Positions 37,809 through 45,968 of a DNA stretch of 64,000 bases are shown in pieces (within the stretch, counting starts at the first letter, position 1; each line of letters opens with the position of its first letter). The stretch comes from CAWALV01 sp963782965. GTDB taxonomy: Bacteria; Actinomycetota; Actinomycetes; Acidothermales; Acidothermaceae. The stretch spans positions 1,550,001-1,614,000 of the forward strand of contig CAWALV010000006.1 in assembly GCA_963782965.1 (NCBI GenBank), given 5' to 3'. The notes under the pieces were generated by a model, which did no database searches, was not told the DNA's origin, and was given only the letters and a program-made list of their open reading frames with translations. Made by a program: the position numbers and the translations under genes.

Positions 37809-38869
37809 GAGGCAACTCCGTATGCGAGGCCCACGGGCACAGCCGCGAGGGGTTCGATGTAGGCGAGCTGGTCTGCGGAAAGTCCGGTCTTGCCGATGCG
37901 CAGTCCGGCCACGGGCCGGGCGTAGTCGACGGGCAAGCGGGTCGCCGCAGACAGGCGCGCACCGAGGTTGCGCAGCCGCGAGCCACCGCCCGCGAGCACG
38001 AGCCGGCGCACCGGCGTAGCTCCGGGCGACGCGCGGTAGTAGTCGAGCGAGCCGCGCACCTCCTCGACGAACGCGTTGACACTCTGGTCGAGCACCCGCG
38101 AAGCAGGATGGCCGTCGCGCTCGCCAACGGTGCCGGGGATGCCCAGCTCCTGTTTGGTCACTTCGGCCTGCTCGAGCGGCACGCCCATGCGCTCGGCCAC
38201 GGAATCGGTGAGGTCGCCGCCGCCCATCAGGAGGATGCGCACGAAGCGCGGGGTGCCGCCCTGGTGAACGGCGATGTTGGTGACGCGTGCGCCGATGTCG
38301 ACCAAGGCTTCGGCGTCCGGCTCCATACCGAGGTGGTCACGGTTGGCCAATGCCCGGATCAGCGCAAACGAGCTGAGGTCGATCGAGGCGGGCGTGAGGC
38401 CCGCCTTCTGCACCGCCGCCAGCGACGATCCGAGCATGTCGCGGGCACCGGCGACGAGGAGCACGCGGATCATCCGTGCGCCGTTCTCCCCGACCAGTTC
38501 CTCGATCTGATGGAAGTCGAGTACCGCCTGCTCGATGGGCATCGGGATCAGATCGGCGACCTGGAAGGCGAGCGACTTGCGCAACTCCGCGTGTTCCATC
38601 CACGGGAGGTCGACCTGGCGCACGACCACCTTTTGGTTCGCGACGCCGAGCGCCACCCTCTTCGTACTGAACTTCACGTCGCTCCACAGCCGCCTCAGCG
38701 CCGCCGCGACAAGGTCGACGTCGACGACTTCGCCGTCTCGGACCGCGCCGACGGGTATTGCGACCTGCCCGAACTTCTCCAACCGCGCACCGGCCCGGCC
38801 GAGCGACAGCTCGGCGGCACGGACGCCTGAGGTCCCGATATCGAGACCGACGGCCGCTCGTCCAGCCAC
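37805..38869 (-). CDS. pilM: Type IV pilus assembly ATPase-like protein PilM
   Basis: PilM is an actin-like (FtsA fold) cytoplasmic protein that binds ATP and the PilN tail. Motifs are AAVGLDIGTSGVRAAEL (phosphate 1), EALVDIGARVTNIAV (phosphate 2) and RLVLAGGGSRLRNLGARL (adenosine), over 354 residues. The GTG at 38869 is chosen because GAGGAG lies eight bases upstream; an earlier in-frame start would run through the promoter. A sigma-28-like promoter lies at 38935-38962. Confidence 0.93.
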   Translation of the reverse strand: MAGRAAVGLDIGTSGVRAAELSLGRAGARLEKFGQVAIPVGAVRDGEVVDVDLVAAALRRLWSDVKFSTKRVALGVANQKVVVRQVDLPWMEHAELRKSLAFQVADLIPMPIEQAVLDFHQIEELVGENGARMIRVLLVAGARDMLGSSLAAVQKAGLTPASIDLSSFALIRALANRDHLGMEPDAEALVDIGARVTNIAVHQGGTPRFVRILLMGGGDLTDSVAERMGVPLEQAEVTKQELGIPGTVGERDGHPASRVLDQSVNAFVEEVRGSLDYYRASPGATPVRRLVLAGGGSRLRNLGARLSAATRLPVDYARPVAGLRIGKTGLSADQLAYIEPLAAVPVGLAYGVAS

Positions 38870-38934
38870 AATGACACTCCTCGCACCCGTTCCACTGGCG
38901 CTTGCGTCGCAAGGCCCGGTTCTGTCCTGAAGGA

Positions 38935-38962
38935 GCATCGGCTGCGTAAGGAGAGGGCTTGA
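38935..38962 (-). promoter_or_regulatory. Sigma-28 (FliA/WhiG)-like promoter of pilM
   Basis: The minus strand reads TCAA-N16-GCCGATGC, compared with the sigma-28 consensus TAAA-N15/16-GCCGATAA (9 of 12 positions). It lies about 60 bases upstream of the pilM start in the non-coding gap after the prepilin peptidase gene. Confidence 0.5.
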
Positions 38963-39026
38963 GCAAAGAGACGAACGAGGCTGCTCCGGTTGCCGCAGCG
39001 GCCCGGCGCAGGCGGGCGACGCTCGA

Positions 39027-39812
39027 TCAGCCCAGCACGAGGTGGTGGTACGCGTGCGCGAGCTGCGACCCGACGAGGACGGCGACGAGCGCGCCGGCGA
39101 CGATGTACGGGCCGAACGGCACCTTCGACTTGCGGGTGGCCCGACCGCCCAGCATCAGCGCGATCCCGACCACACCACCGAACAGGAACGCGAGAAACGC
39201 ACCGACGAGCAACGCGCCCCACCCGAGGTAGCCGAGGTACATGCCGACGACCCCGGCGAGCTTCACGTCGCCGAAGCCCATGCCACCCGACTTCGCCACC
39301 GCCAGCAAGAAGTACAGCGCGTACAGCGCGACGAGCCCGACAGCCGCGTGGAGCAGGCGCCACGGTTCCCCCGAGCCGAGGCCGGCGACCGCCAGCAGGA
39401 CGCCGCCAACGGCGTACGACGGAAGGGTGAGCGCGTCGGGCAGGCGCCGCGTGTCGAGGTCGATGAAGGCGAGCGCGACGCCGACGGCCGCCAGGTACAG
39501 ATACGCGGGCAGCGCCCAGTCGAAGCCGAGGCGCCAGGCGATGAGCCCGAAGAGCGCGCCCGTGAGCGCCTCGACCAGCGGGTATCGCGGACTGATCGCG
39601 GCCGCGCAACCGCGGCAGCGGCCGCGCAGCACGAGCCAGCTCACCACCGGCACGTTGTCGAAAGCGCGGATCGGCCGCTCGCACCGCGGGCAGCGAGACG
39701 GCGGGCGCACCACCGACTCGCCCCTGGGCACCCGCCAGATCACCACGTTGAGAAACGAGCCGACGATGAGCCCGAACAGCGCGGCCGTGGCCACGAGCCA
39801 GCCGATCACCAC
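39027..39812 (-). CDS. pilD: Prepilin peptidase / N-methyltransferase
   Basis: This membrane aspartyl protease cuts prepilin leader peptides and methylates the new N-terminus. An N-terminal membrane helix is followed by the cytoplasmic zinc domain with two CxxC pairs (CPRC, CRGC), then about six further helices. The two catalytic aspartates lie in FIDLDTRRLPD and in the GxGD motif MGFGDVKL. It must process PilA and the PilV/PilW-like prepilins encoded upstream. The start is one of two adjacent GTGs (39812 or 39809). It follows the pilX-like gene by 23 bases. Confidence 0.95.
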   Translation of the reverse strand: MVIGWLVATAALFGLIVGSFLNVVIWRVPRGESVVRPPSRCPRCERPIRAFDNVPVVSWLVLRGRCRGCAAAISPRYPLVEALTGALFGLIAWRLGFDWALPAYLYLAAVGVALAFIDLDTRRLPDALTLPSYAVGGVLLAVAGLGSGEPWRLLHAAVGLVALYALYFLLAVAKSGGMGFGDVKLAGVVGMYLGYLGWGALLVGAFLAFLFGGVVGIALMLGGRATRKSKVPFGPYIVAGALVAVLVGSQLAHAYHHLVLG

Positions 39813-39835
39813 ACGAGCCTACTCACCGACGATTG

Positions 39836-41845
39836 CTACGAGCCGTACATCGGGGTGATCTCACCAACGCGTCCGCCGATCCAGTCGGCACCGACCCACT
39901 GCGGGAAGTACGGCGGCGACGAGTACACCAGGCGGGTGTCGTAGTTGTAGTTCTTGATGTAGCCGGTGCCACCGCCACCGCTCGTTCCGACGATGCCGCG
40001 GTAGCGCTGGGCGATCGAACCGTAGACGTCGAGACTGCCCTGGTCGGTGCCCAGGTTGTACTCCTGGACCCAGAAGCTGTGTTGCAGCGTCTGGATCGAG
40101 GCGTAGATCGCGAGGTGGCCGGAGTTCGCCTCCTGCGGGTACGACGACGACTCGTGGTAGCAGTTGTTCGTCATGTCCCACGTCTCGCCCTGCCAGTACT
40201 TCCCGCTCGCACCGGACTGCCAGCCGGAGACGCTGTCGTCGCCGTAGTTGCCCGACATCGTGACCCACTTGCCGCTGGTCCACGACCAGTTGCCGGGCGA
40301 GGACTCGGTGAAGTAGCCGGCCTGCCAGAGCTCGGCCCGGCCGTGCCTCGAAGGCTGCGGCACCCAGCCGCCGGGGGTCACGCTCCAGCCGGACCAGTTG
40401 CTGTAACTCCACTGCTCGCCCTGCCAGACGTAGCCGGGCTGCGGCGGCCTGCCGCTGCTGCCCGCGCTCACCCACTTCCCAGGGTTCCGGGTGAAAGCGC
40501 TACTCGACGAGAGCGTGCCTGACGGGCAGGTGGGCGCGACCGTGTCGATCCACGGGTGCATGGCCTCCACCGAGTTGCCGGCGACGAGCCCGACCATGTC
40601 GGTGCCGTTGAGGCCGCCCTTGAGGGTGAGGTCGCCGGTGACCACGATCGAGTTCTGCGCGGCGAGGGTCACCCGGCCCTGCACCGAACCCTGGACGTAG
40701 AGGTTGCCCTGCCCGCAGTACTGGTCGACGACCGCCATGTTGGCGTCGCCGGCCAGCGGGAGTCCGTCACCGATCTCGCCCGCGGCACACTGATGCGTCG
40801 TCGACGCGGCCGCGTCGTAGATGACCCCGTTCGTGGGAACCGCGACCGAGACCCCGTTGGGCGCGTTGCCGCCGCACTCGGGGGTCGTGTTGCTGCTCGC
40901 ACTCCAGACCAGCATGTTCCCGTCGCCGGTGAACCGGATTCGGGTCGAACCGGTGTAGTGACAGCCGGGGAACGTTGACATGTCGTCGGTGTTGTCGGGC
41001 AGCTGAAGTTCGGCCGACCACTGCGGCGGCGGCTTGACGAACTGTGGTGAGGCGCTGCTGAAGGTGCGCCAGCAGGAGGCGTAGTCGTTATTCGACTTGG
41101 CCGTCTTGCACGCCGGGTCGGACGTCTGGAAGTTGTCGGCGAACTTCGGGTTACCCGTCATGAGCGGCGTGTCGTTCGTATGCACCTTGCCGGCGATGAC
41201 GTCGCCGCTGATGAACGTGATTTCCTGACACCCTGAGTCGTTACTGGAGCGGCCTTCCCACCAGTGCTTGTAGCAGTAGGGGTTCGTCGGCGGGGTCGAG
41301 TAAATCACCGTGTTCGTCGGATCTGCGTCCTCGTAATCGGTGTAGTAGACGAACTGCGTCGAGCCGCCGCGGCTCACAGCGACCTGGATCGTGCGAGTCA
41401 CGCCGTGCACGCGCCCGGTCGAGGTGACCGTGATCGCGCTCGAGGTCGCCAGCGTCGAGGTGTCGATGTCGTAGTGGAACGCCGGGCCACTCGGGTTGCT
41501 GGGCGTCGGATCGCTCGGATCCATCGCCCTCCACCCTGGAGTGGCGCTGTAGCAGTTGGGGTCGTTCGGGCCGTTCAGCGCAGGGTTCTCGCAGTGCGGT
41601 GACACCCAGTAGCTGTCGTCGTTGTTGAGGTTGCGGATGTAGTCGTCGATACCCGCCTCGGCAGCCGAGAGAGCGGCGTTGCGGTCCTGGTCGTGCCGTG
41701 CAGGAGACATGCTCGAGACCGCGTAGGCGAGTCCGGCGGACGCGACCATGGTCAGGACCAGCATCGAGCCGACGACTGTGATGAGGGCGACGCCGTCGTC
41801 CCCCGATGCGATACGCGCCTTGGCGCGTCGGACGAGAGTAATCAT
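39836..41845 (-). CDS. PilX-like pilus-associated protein with Trp-rich insert
   Basis: A 669-residue surface protein of the minor-pilin operon. Residues about 18-45 form a prepilin-like hydrophobic segment (GVALITVVGSMLVLTMVASA) of the PilX type, followed by a long extracellular region with many Asn, Ser, Thr and at least ten Cys. Residues about 458-560 form an unusual insert with 13 tryptophans in about 100 residues (YVWQGEQWSYSNWSGWSVTP and similar), resembling nothing I recognise in pilins. It may be a pilus-tip adhesin, possibly binding carbohydrate. The ATG is two bases after the pilW-like stop. No glutamate at position 5 of a clear cleavage site is seen. Confidence 0.8.
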   Translation of the reverse strand: MITLVRRAKARIASGDDGVALITVVGSMLVLTMVASAGLAYAVSSMSPARHDQDRNAALSAAEAGIDDYIRNLNNDDSYWVSPHCENPALNGPNDPNCYSATPGWRAMDPSDPTPSNPSGPAFHYDIDTSTLATSSAITVTSTGRVHGVTRTIQVAVSRGGSTQFVYYTDYEDADPTNTVIYSTPPTNPYCYKHWWEGRSSNDSGCQEITFISGDVIAGKVHTNDTPLMTGNPKFADNFQTSDPACKTAKSNNDYASCWRTFSSASPQFVKPPPQWSAELQLPDNTDDMSTFPGCHYTGSTRIRFTGDGNMLVWSASSNTTPECGGNAPNGVSVAVPTNGVIYDAAASTTHQCAAGEIGDGLPLAGDANMAVVDQYCGQGNLYVQGSVQGRVTLAAQNSIVVTGDLTLKGGLNGTDMVGLVAGNSVEAMHPWIDTVAPTCPSGTLSSSSAFTRNPGKWVSAGSSGRPPQPGYVWQGEQWSYSNWSGWSVTPGGWVPQPSRHGRAELWQAGYFTESSPGNWSWTSGKWVTMSGNYGDDSVSGWQSGASGKYWQGETWDMTNNCYHESSSYPQEANSGHLAIYASIQTLQHSFWVQEYNLGTDQGSLDVYGSIAQRYRGIVGTSGGGGTGYIKNYNYDTRLVYSSPPYFPQWVGADWIGGRVGEITPMYGS

Positions 41846-41847
41846 CG

Positions 41848-42627
41848 CTATGACGTCTCGCTAATGTAGGTGTCGACGTTGGGAAGAGCCACACGTTGGA
41901 GGTAGGTCGTCGGTACGGTCGATGTGTTGATACCGGCCGGCTGCGCGGAGACGGAGAACGTGATGTCGATGCTGTCGACCTGCGCCAAGTCGTTGGCCGA
42001 GAACGTCGAGCCGGTGAGGGCGGCTCCGTTCGCGTAGTAGGTGAATATCGGCGCCCCGCTGATCTGCACGACATTGTTCGCCAGCACCGAGGTCCTGCAG
42101 TTCGACGGGACGACCGCGCACGAGCTGTACTGCCAGTTGTAGTTGTTCCACGCGTGCAGGTCGGGCACCTGGATGGCCTGCACCAGGCGGTTCTTCGCGT
42201 CGATCGAGTACGACACCTTCCGCGGCCCCAGGTTGTTGTTGCCAGCGGACACGGTCGTGGCGGGGTTGTCGATGTTGGAGAAGAACGAGATCGAACTGGC
42301 CGTGCCCTGGATGAACGCCGACAAGCAGGTGCCGCCACCGCCGACACCGGCGCACGTGCCGCTCACGACGTCCTGCGACGGCAGCACCGCTTCGCGCAAC
42401 GTCCGGCTCATGGCTTCGAGCGCCACCCGCCCGTCGTTGTACTGGTTGAGCCGGTTCTGGCTGATCCGCGTGGACCTCGTGACGACGATGAACGTCGTCG
42501 CCACCGCGGCCAGGATGATGCTCGTGATGAGCATCGAGACGAGCATCTCGACAAGCGTCATGCCGGCGTCCCGCTCGCTCACGCGCCGGCGACGGGACTC
42601 GCGGAAGTTGCGCAGCAGCCCGATCAT
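41848..42627 (-). CDS. PilW-like minor prepilin
   Basis: This type IV prepilin-like protein has a 22-residue charged leader ending RDAG, then the methylated-helix signature MTLVEMLVSMLITSIILAA with Glu at position 5. The rest (about 60-259) is an extracellular domain with two Cys pairs and beta-rich segments such as ISFFSNIDNPATTVSAGNNN. The ATG at 42627 shares one base with the stop of the pilV-like gene (TGATG). It is processed by the peptidase encoded downstream and probably primes the pilus. Confidence 0.87.
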   Translation of the reverse strand: MIGLLRNFRESRRRRVSERDAGMTLVEMLVSMLITSIILAAVATTFIVVTRSTRISQNRLNQYNDGRVALEAMSRTLREAVLPSQDVVSGTCAGVGGGGTCLSAFIQGTASSISFFSNIDNPATTVSAGNNNLGPRKVSYSIDAKNRLVQAIQVPDLHAWNNYNWQYSSCAVVPSNCRTSVLANNVVQISGAPIFTYYANGAALTGSTFSANDLAQVDSIDITFSVSAQPAGINTSTVPTTYLQRVALPNVDTYISETS

Positions 42628-43931
42628 CACGACTCCGCCACTGCAACGCTTGCGGTACTGCCGGTGATCGCGATCTGGCTCGACCCGGTGCCCGCTTGCA
42701 ACTGCCAGGTGCCGTCGGGCAGCGAGGTGGCCAGGTGACCGTTGACGTCGGTCGTTCCCAGCGTCAACGTCATGTCGCCCGCGACGCATCCGGCCTGCGA
42801 CGTCGCCGGCTTCACCGCGGTCACCGTCACGTCAGGAGCAGGATCGCCGTCGACTGCGGTGACCATCACGTCGACCGGTGCGAGCGGCACCGAAACGGCG
42901 CCGGTCTGCCCGGGGTTCACGACCGTCGCGGGAGCGCGGCTGCCGTTTGTGGGCGCAGCGGCCGGGTCTGCGTCGGTGCAGCTGCCGCCCCAGACCGCGT
43001 AACCGGTCGAGAACGGCCACAGCGACTTGATCTGGGTAACGGTGCCGGTGGCCGGCTTCGCGAGCGTGCCTGCCGGCTGGATGCCGGTGTTGGCGAGGGT
43101 GATCTGAGGCAGCGTCTGCGGTAGCGCGTAACCGGCCGCCGTCGTGTAGGTGACGTCGATCTCGGCCGCCTTGTCATAGGTCATCGGCAGGGCGGTGATC
43201 GCGCCGATCGTGACGTCGGCCTGCTTGGCACTCGACGCCTGGTCGCTGCTGTCGACGTAGCCGACCCCGTTCAACGTCGCCGTGTAACGACCCGCCGTGT
43301 TGAACTGGGCGACAGCGCACCCGGAGGAGTCGGTAACCGAGCTCACCGTGCCGCCGGGACCGGAGACGGTGACTGTCTGGCCGGAGTTGGGCAGGCCCGC
43401 GGCATTCGTGACGGTCACCGTCAGGTAGCCGTAGGTGGGACTGCTCGTCGTCGACTTCGGCGGCGTCAAGAGCGTGGTGTTCGTCACGGGCGCCGTGATG
43501 CCCATGTCGGGCCAGGTCACCCGGACTGTCGCGAGGTAGGAGGGGTGCGTGACGTCGCTGCCCCCGTCGCAGGAGCTTTGGCCCACGCCGTTGAGCAACG
43601 GCTGGACGGTGAGCTGGAGGGTGTAGGGAATGCCGTTGACGACCTGGGTCGTAGGCGATACCTGACCCGGCAGCGGGGCCATGGTCCACGTGTTGCCTTC
43701 GATCGCGCTCTGGTCAGCGGCGGTGCCGAACGTGAACACTTGGCGCAGCGTCTCGAGCTGCCTGGAGGCGAGCTGAGAGGCACCGACACGCGCGTTGTCG
43801 GTGCGGTTGACCTTCAGGGTGGTCGTGACGACACCGAGCACCGCGGAGGCGAAGATCATGAACACGATGCAGGCGACGAGGCTCTCGATGAGCGTGAAGC
43901 CGTCGTCAGTTCGCGGCGACAGTCGGCGCAT
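42627..43931 (-). CDS. PilV-like minor prepilin with carboxypeptidase-regulatory/Ig-like domains
   Basis: The N-terminus is a class IV prepilin leader (MRRLSPRTDDG) cut before FTLIESLVACIVFMIFASAV, with Glu at position 5. After the pilin head (to about residue 160) come at least two repeated beta-sandwich domains of the carboxypeptidase-regulatory/Ig type: the first near 168-245 (YLTVTVTNAAGLPNSGQTVT), the last near 355-434 (PVDVMVTAVDGDPAPDVTVT). At 434 residues it is far larger than usual minor pilins, so it may present a tip stalk. The ATG at 43931 has GAGGAG seven bases upstream. Confidence 0.82.
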   Translation of the reverse strand: MRRLSPRTDDGFTLIESLVACIVFMIFASAVLGVVTTTLKVNRTDNARVGASQLASRQLETLRQVFTFGTAADQSAIEGNTWTMAPLPGQVSPTTQVVNGIPYTLQLTVQPLLNGVGQSSCDGGSDVTHPSYLATVRVTWPDMGITAPVTNTTLLTPPKSTTSSPTYGYLTVTVTNAAGLPNSGQTVTVSGPGGTVSSVTDSSGCAVAQFNTAGRYTATLNGVGYVDSSDQASSAKQADVTIGAITALPMTYDKAAEIDVTYTTAAGYALPQTLPQITLANTGIQPAGTLAKPATGTVTQIKSLWPFSTGYAVWGGSCTDADPAAAPTNGSRAPATVVNPGQTGAVSVPLAPVDVMVTAVDGDPAPDVTVTAVKPATSQAGCVAGDMTLTLGTTDVNGHLATSLPDGTWQLQAGTGSSQIAITGSTASVAVAES

Positions 43932-44021
43932 GCCGGGCTCCTCTCCCTCGCTCATCTCTCGGCGCATTCGGCGCAACGCTTGATCGTCTGATCGGGTGCA
44001 GGAAGTTGGAATAATGCGAGC

Positions 44022-44049
44022 GGGCGGGGCGGCATCGGCCGCCCCGCCC
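44022..44049 (-). terminator. Terminator after pilA
   Basis: A perfect 12-base stem, GGGCGGGGCGGC with its complement, closes a four-base loop 18 bases after the pilA stop. On the minus strand it is followed by GCTCGCATTATTCC. It separates the highly expressed pilin from the minor-pilin operon. Confidence 0.8.
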
Positions 44050-44067
44050 GACTCTCACATCGTCGGA

Positions 44068-44532
44068 TTACGGGCAGTCGCCGCTACCGAGCAGCTGCGA
44101 GCCACCGCCCGCAGGAATCTGCACGTTCCAGATCGGCGCACCCGCCGCCGCACCGTGCTGGATCGACACGCAGTACGACCCGTCGGTGGCGCTCCAGGCG
44201 TTGTACTTCGTGAGCTGGTTGCCGGACGAGAGGTTGACGGTGTAGGTGCCGAGAGTGGCAGCGCTGCTGTCCTTGCTGACGATCGTGACCAAAGTGCCGG
44301 CGCCGGTGACGGAGATCGTCGCCGGGTCGTCGACCGTGGCGGTCGCGACGTTCGTCGCGATGGAGGTCAGGTCGGACTTCAGGCTGGTCTCGTAGGCCTT
44401 CTGCTTCTGGCTCAGGAAGACCGGGATCGCGATCGCGGCCAGGATGCCAATGATGATCATGACGACGAGGAGCTCGATGAGGGTGAAGCCCTCTTCCTTC
44501 TCCTCCATCGCCTTACGGATGCGTGCGAGCAT
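44068..44532 (-). CDS. pilA: Major type IV pilin PilA
   Basis: The 154-residue prepilin has a 14-residue leader ending EEKEEG, cleaved before FTLIELLVVMIIIGILAAIA with Glu at position 5 of the mature protein. Mature pilin is about 140 residues, with a small head of beta strands and two Cys (YCVSIQ and the terminal GSGDCP) that likely form the C-terminal disulphide. The ATG at 44532 is chosen because it starts the leader MLARIRKAMEEK. It has its own promoter and terminator, consistent with high expression. Confidence 0.95.
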   Translation of the reverse strand: MLARIRKAMEEKEEGFTLIELLVVMIIIGILAAIAIPVFLSQKQKAYETSLKSDLTSIATNVATATVDDPATISVTGAGTLVTIVSKDSSAATLGTYTVNLSSGNQLTKYNAWSATDGSYCVSIQHGAAAGAPIWNVQIPAGGGSQLLGSGDCP

Positions 44533-44603
44533 CGCTCGTCCCTTCGGATATGCCGATGATGAGGTCGCGGAGCGGTTCTCCACGAGTCCCGATGACATAC
44601 ACC

Positions 44604-44631
44604 TGATCGACGCCACCACTCGCCGCCTTTA
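44604..44631 (-). promoter_or_regulatory. Sigma-28 (FliA/WhiG)-like promoter of pilA
   Basis: The minus strand reads TAAA-N16-GTCGATCA, matching the sigma-28 consensus TAAA-N15/16-GCCGATAA at all four -35 positions and six of eight -10 positions. It lies 70-100 bases upstream of the pilA start, between the pilC terminator and pilA. Confidence 0.6.
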
Positions 44632-44690
44632 CAGTCCGATCGGGGGATTGTCGGCGCCGGTTCGGGGTTTCCCCCGTGGCAAACAGCGCA

Positions 44691-44722
44691 GCCCCGCGCT
44701 CGGCCGAGGCCGAGCGCGGGGC
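44691..44722 (-). terminator. Terminator after pilC
   Basis: Fifteen-base inverted arms (GCCCCGCGCTCGGCC and its complement) almost meet, 14 bases after the pilC stop. On the minus strand they are followed by GCGCTGTTTGCC. It ends the roadblock-to-pilC unit. Confidence 0.7.
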
Positions 44723-44736
44723 CGCTGCGCGCACCG

Positions 44737-45954
44737 CTACTTGATGAGCGAGAAGATTTTGAAGATGGGCATGTAGAGGGCGACGATCATCGTGCCGACG
44801 ATGCCGCCGAGGAAGGCAATCATCAGCGGCTCGATGAGGGCGGTCAGCGACTCGGTCGTGGCCTCGATCTCCTGGTCGTAGAACTGGGAGATTTTGGTGA
44901 GCATCGCATCGAGCGCACCGGTATCCTCACCGACCGCCATCATCTGCACGACCATCGGCGGAAAGACCGTATGGTGCGAAAGCGGCGCCGTCAGTGATTC
45001 GCCACTGCGGATGCTGTTCTGCACGTCGCGCACCGCCCGGGCCAGCACGACATTGCCAGTGGTGTCGGCGACGATGTCGAGGCTCTGCAGGATAGGCACG
45101 CCGGAGTGCATCATGGTGCCGAGGTTGCGGGCGAACCGGCTCACCGCGATCTTTTGGAACAGGCCACCGAAGACCGGGACCTTCAGCTTGACCGGGTCGA
45201 CGATGTTGCGCACCTGCGGGTGCAAACGAATCCTCGACCACGTGATGACACCTGCAACGAAACCGATGATGACCGCTGGTAGCAGGATCTGCAGCGAGTG
45301 CGAGATATCGACCAGAATCTGCGTCGGCAACGGCAATTTGCCGCCGAGCTGCTTGAACATCTTCGAAAATACCGGCACGACGAACAGCAGCATGCCCAGG
45401 ACGGCGAGCAGCGCGATACACAGCACGACAACGGGGTACGTCATCGCCGACTTCACCTTGCTGCGCAGCTTCACCTCCGCCTCGTAGTTGTCGGCAACCT
45501 GCAACAGCACCGAGTCGAGGAACCCGCCGACCTCGCCGGCCTTGGTCATGTTCACCATCAGCGGCGGGAACACCTTCGGGTGCTTGCCCATCGCAGCCGA
45601 CAATGAGCTACCGGTCTCGACGTCGTTGCGCACCTCGTTGAGCACCTTCGCCAGAGGCTTGCTCTCGGTCTGCTCCTTGAGGATCGTGAGCGCCCGCAGC
45701 AACGACAGGCCGGCGTTGATCATCGTGGCGAACTGGCGCGACATGACCGCCAGTTCCTTCATCTTCACGCGGCCGCCGAAGCCGGGGATCGTCAGCTCTT
45801 TCTTCAGGCCGGCGTTCGACACCGAGATGTTGACCGGTGCGTAGCCCATCGCCTTCAGGCGCTGCGCGACGGCCGATTCGCTGTCTGCCGACAGCGTGCC
45901 GGAGACCAACTTCCCGGCACGGTCACGGACGGAGTACTGGTATGTAGCGCTCAT
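44737..45954 (-). CDS. pilC: Type IV pilus platform protein PilC
   Basis: PilC is the inner-membrane platform rotated by the PilB and PilT motors. It has the usual two repeated T2SF domains (about 70-195 and 275-400: MSRQFATMINAGLSLLRAL and RFARNLGTMMHSGVPILQSL) and three main membrane helices near 170, 225 and 380. An N-terminal cytoplasmic segment (YQYSVRDRAGKLVSGTLSAD) is also typical. The ATG at 45954 is fourteen bases after the pilT stop. Confidence 0.96.
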   Translation of the reverse strand: MSATYQYSVRDRAGKLVSGTLSADSESAVAQRLKAMGYAPVNISVSNAGLKKELTIPGFGGRVKMKELAVMSRQFATMINAGLSLLRALTILKEQTESKPLAKVLNEVRNDVETGSSLSAAMGKHPKVFPPLMVNMTKAGEVGGFLDSVLLQVADNYEAEVKLRSKVKSAMTYPVVVLCIALLAVLGMLLFVVPVFSKMFKQLGGKLPLPTQILVDISHSLQILLPAVIIGFVAGVITWSRIRLHPQVRNIVDPVKLKVPVFGGLFQKIAVSRFARNLGTMMHSGVPILQSLDIVADTTGNVVLARAVRDVQNSIRSGESLTAPLSHHTVFPPMVVQMMAVGEDTGALDAMLTKISQFYDQEIEATTESLTALIEPLMIAFLGGIVGTMIVALYMPIFKIFSLIK

Positions 45955-45968
45955 GTTTTGTGTCCTGC

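Noticed and set aside
44533..44690. Possible cyclic di-GMP riboswitch upstream of pilA
   Set aside because: GC-rich stems are present, but the conserved GEMM core (GCACAGGGCAAACC-type and GGGACGCAAAGC-type blocks) is absent.
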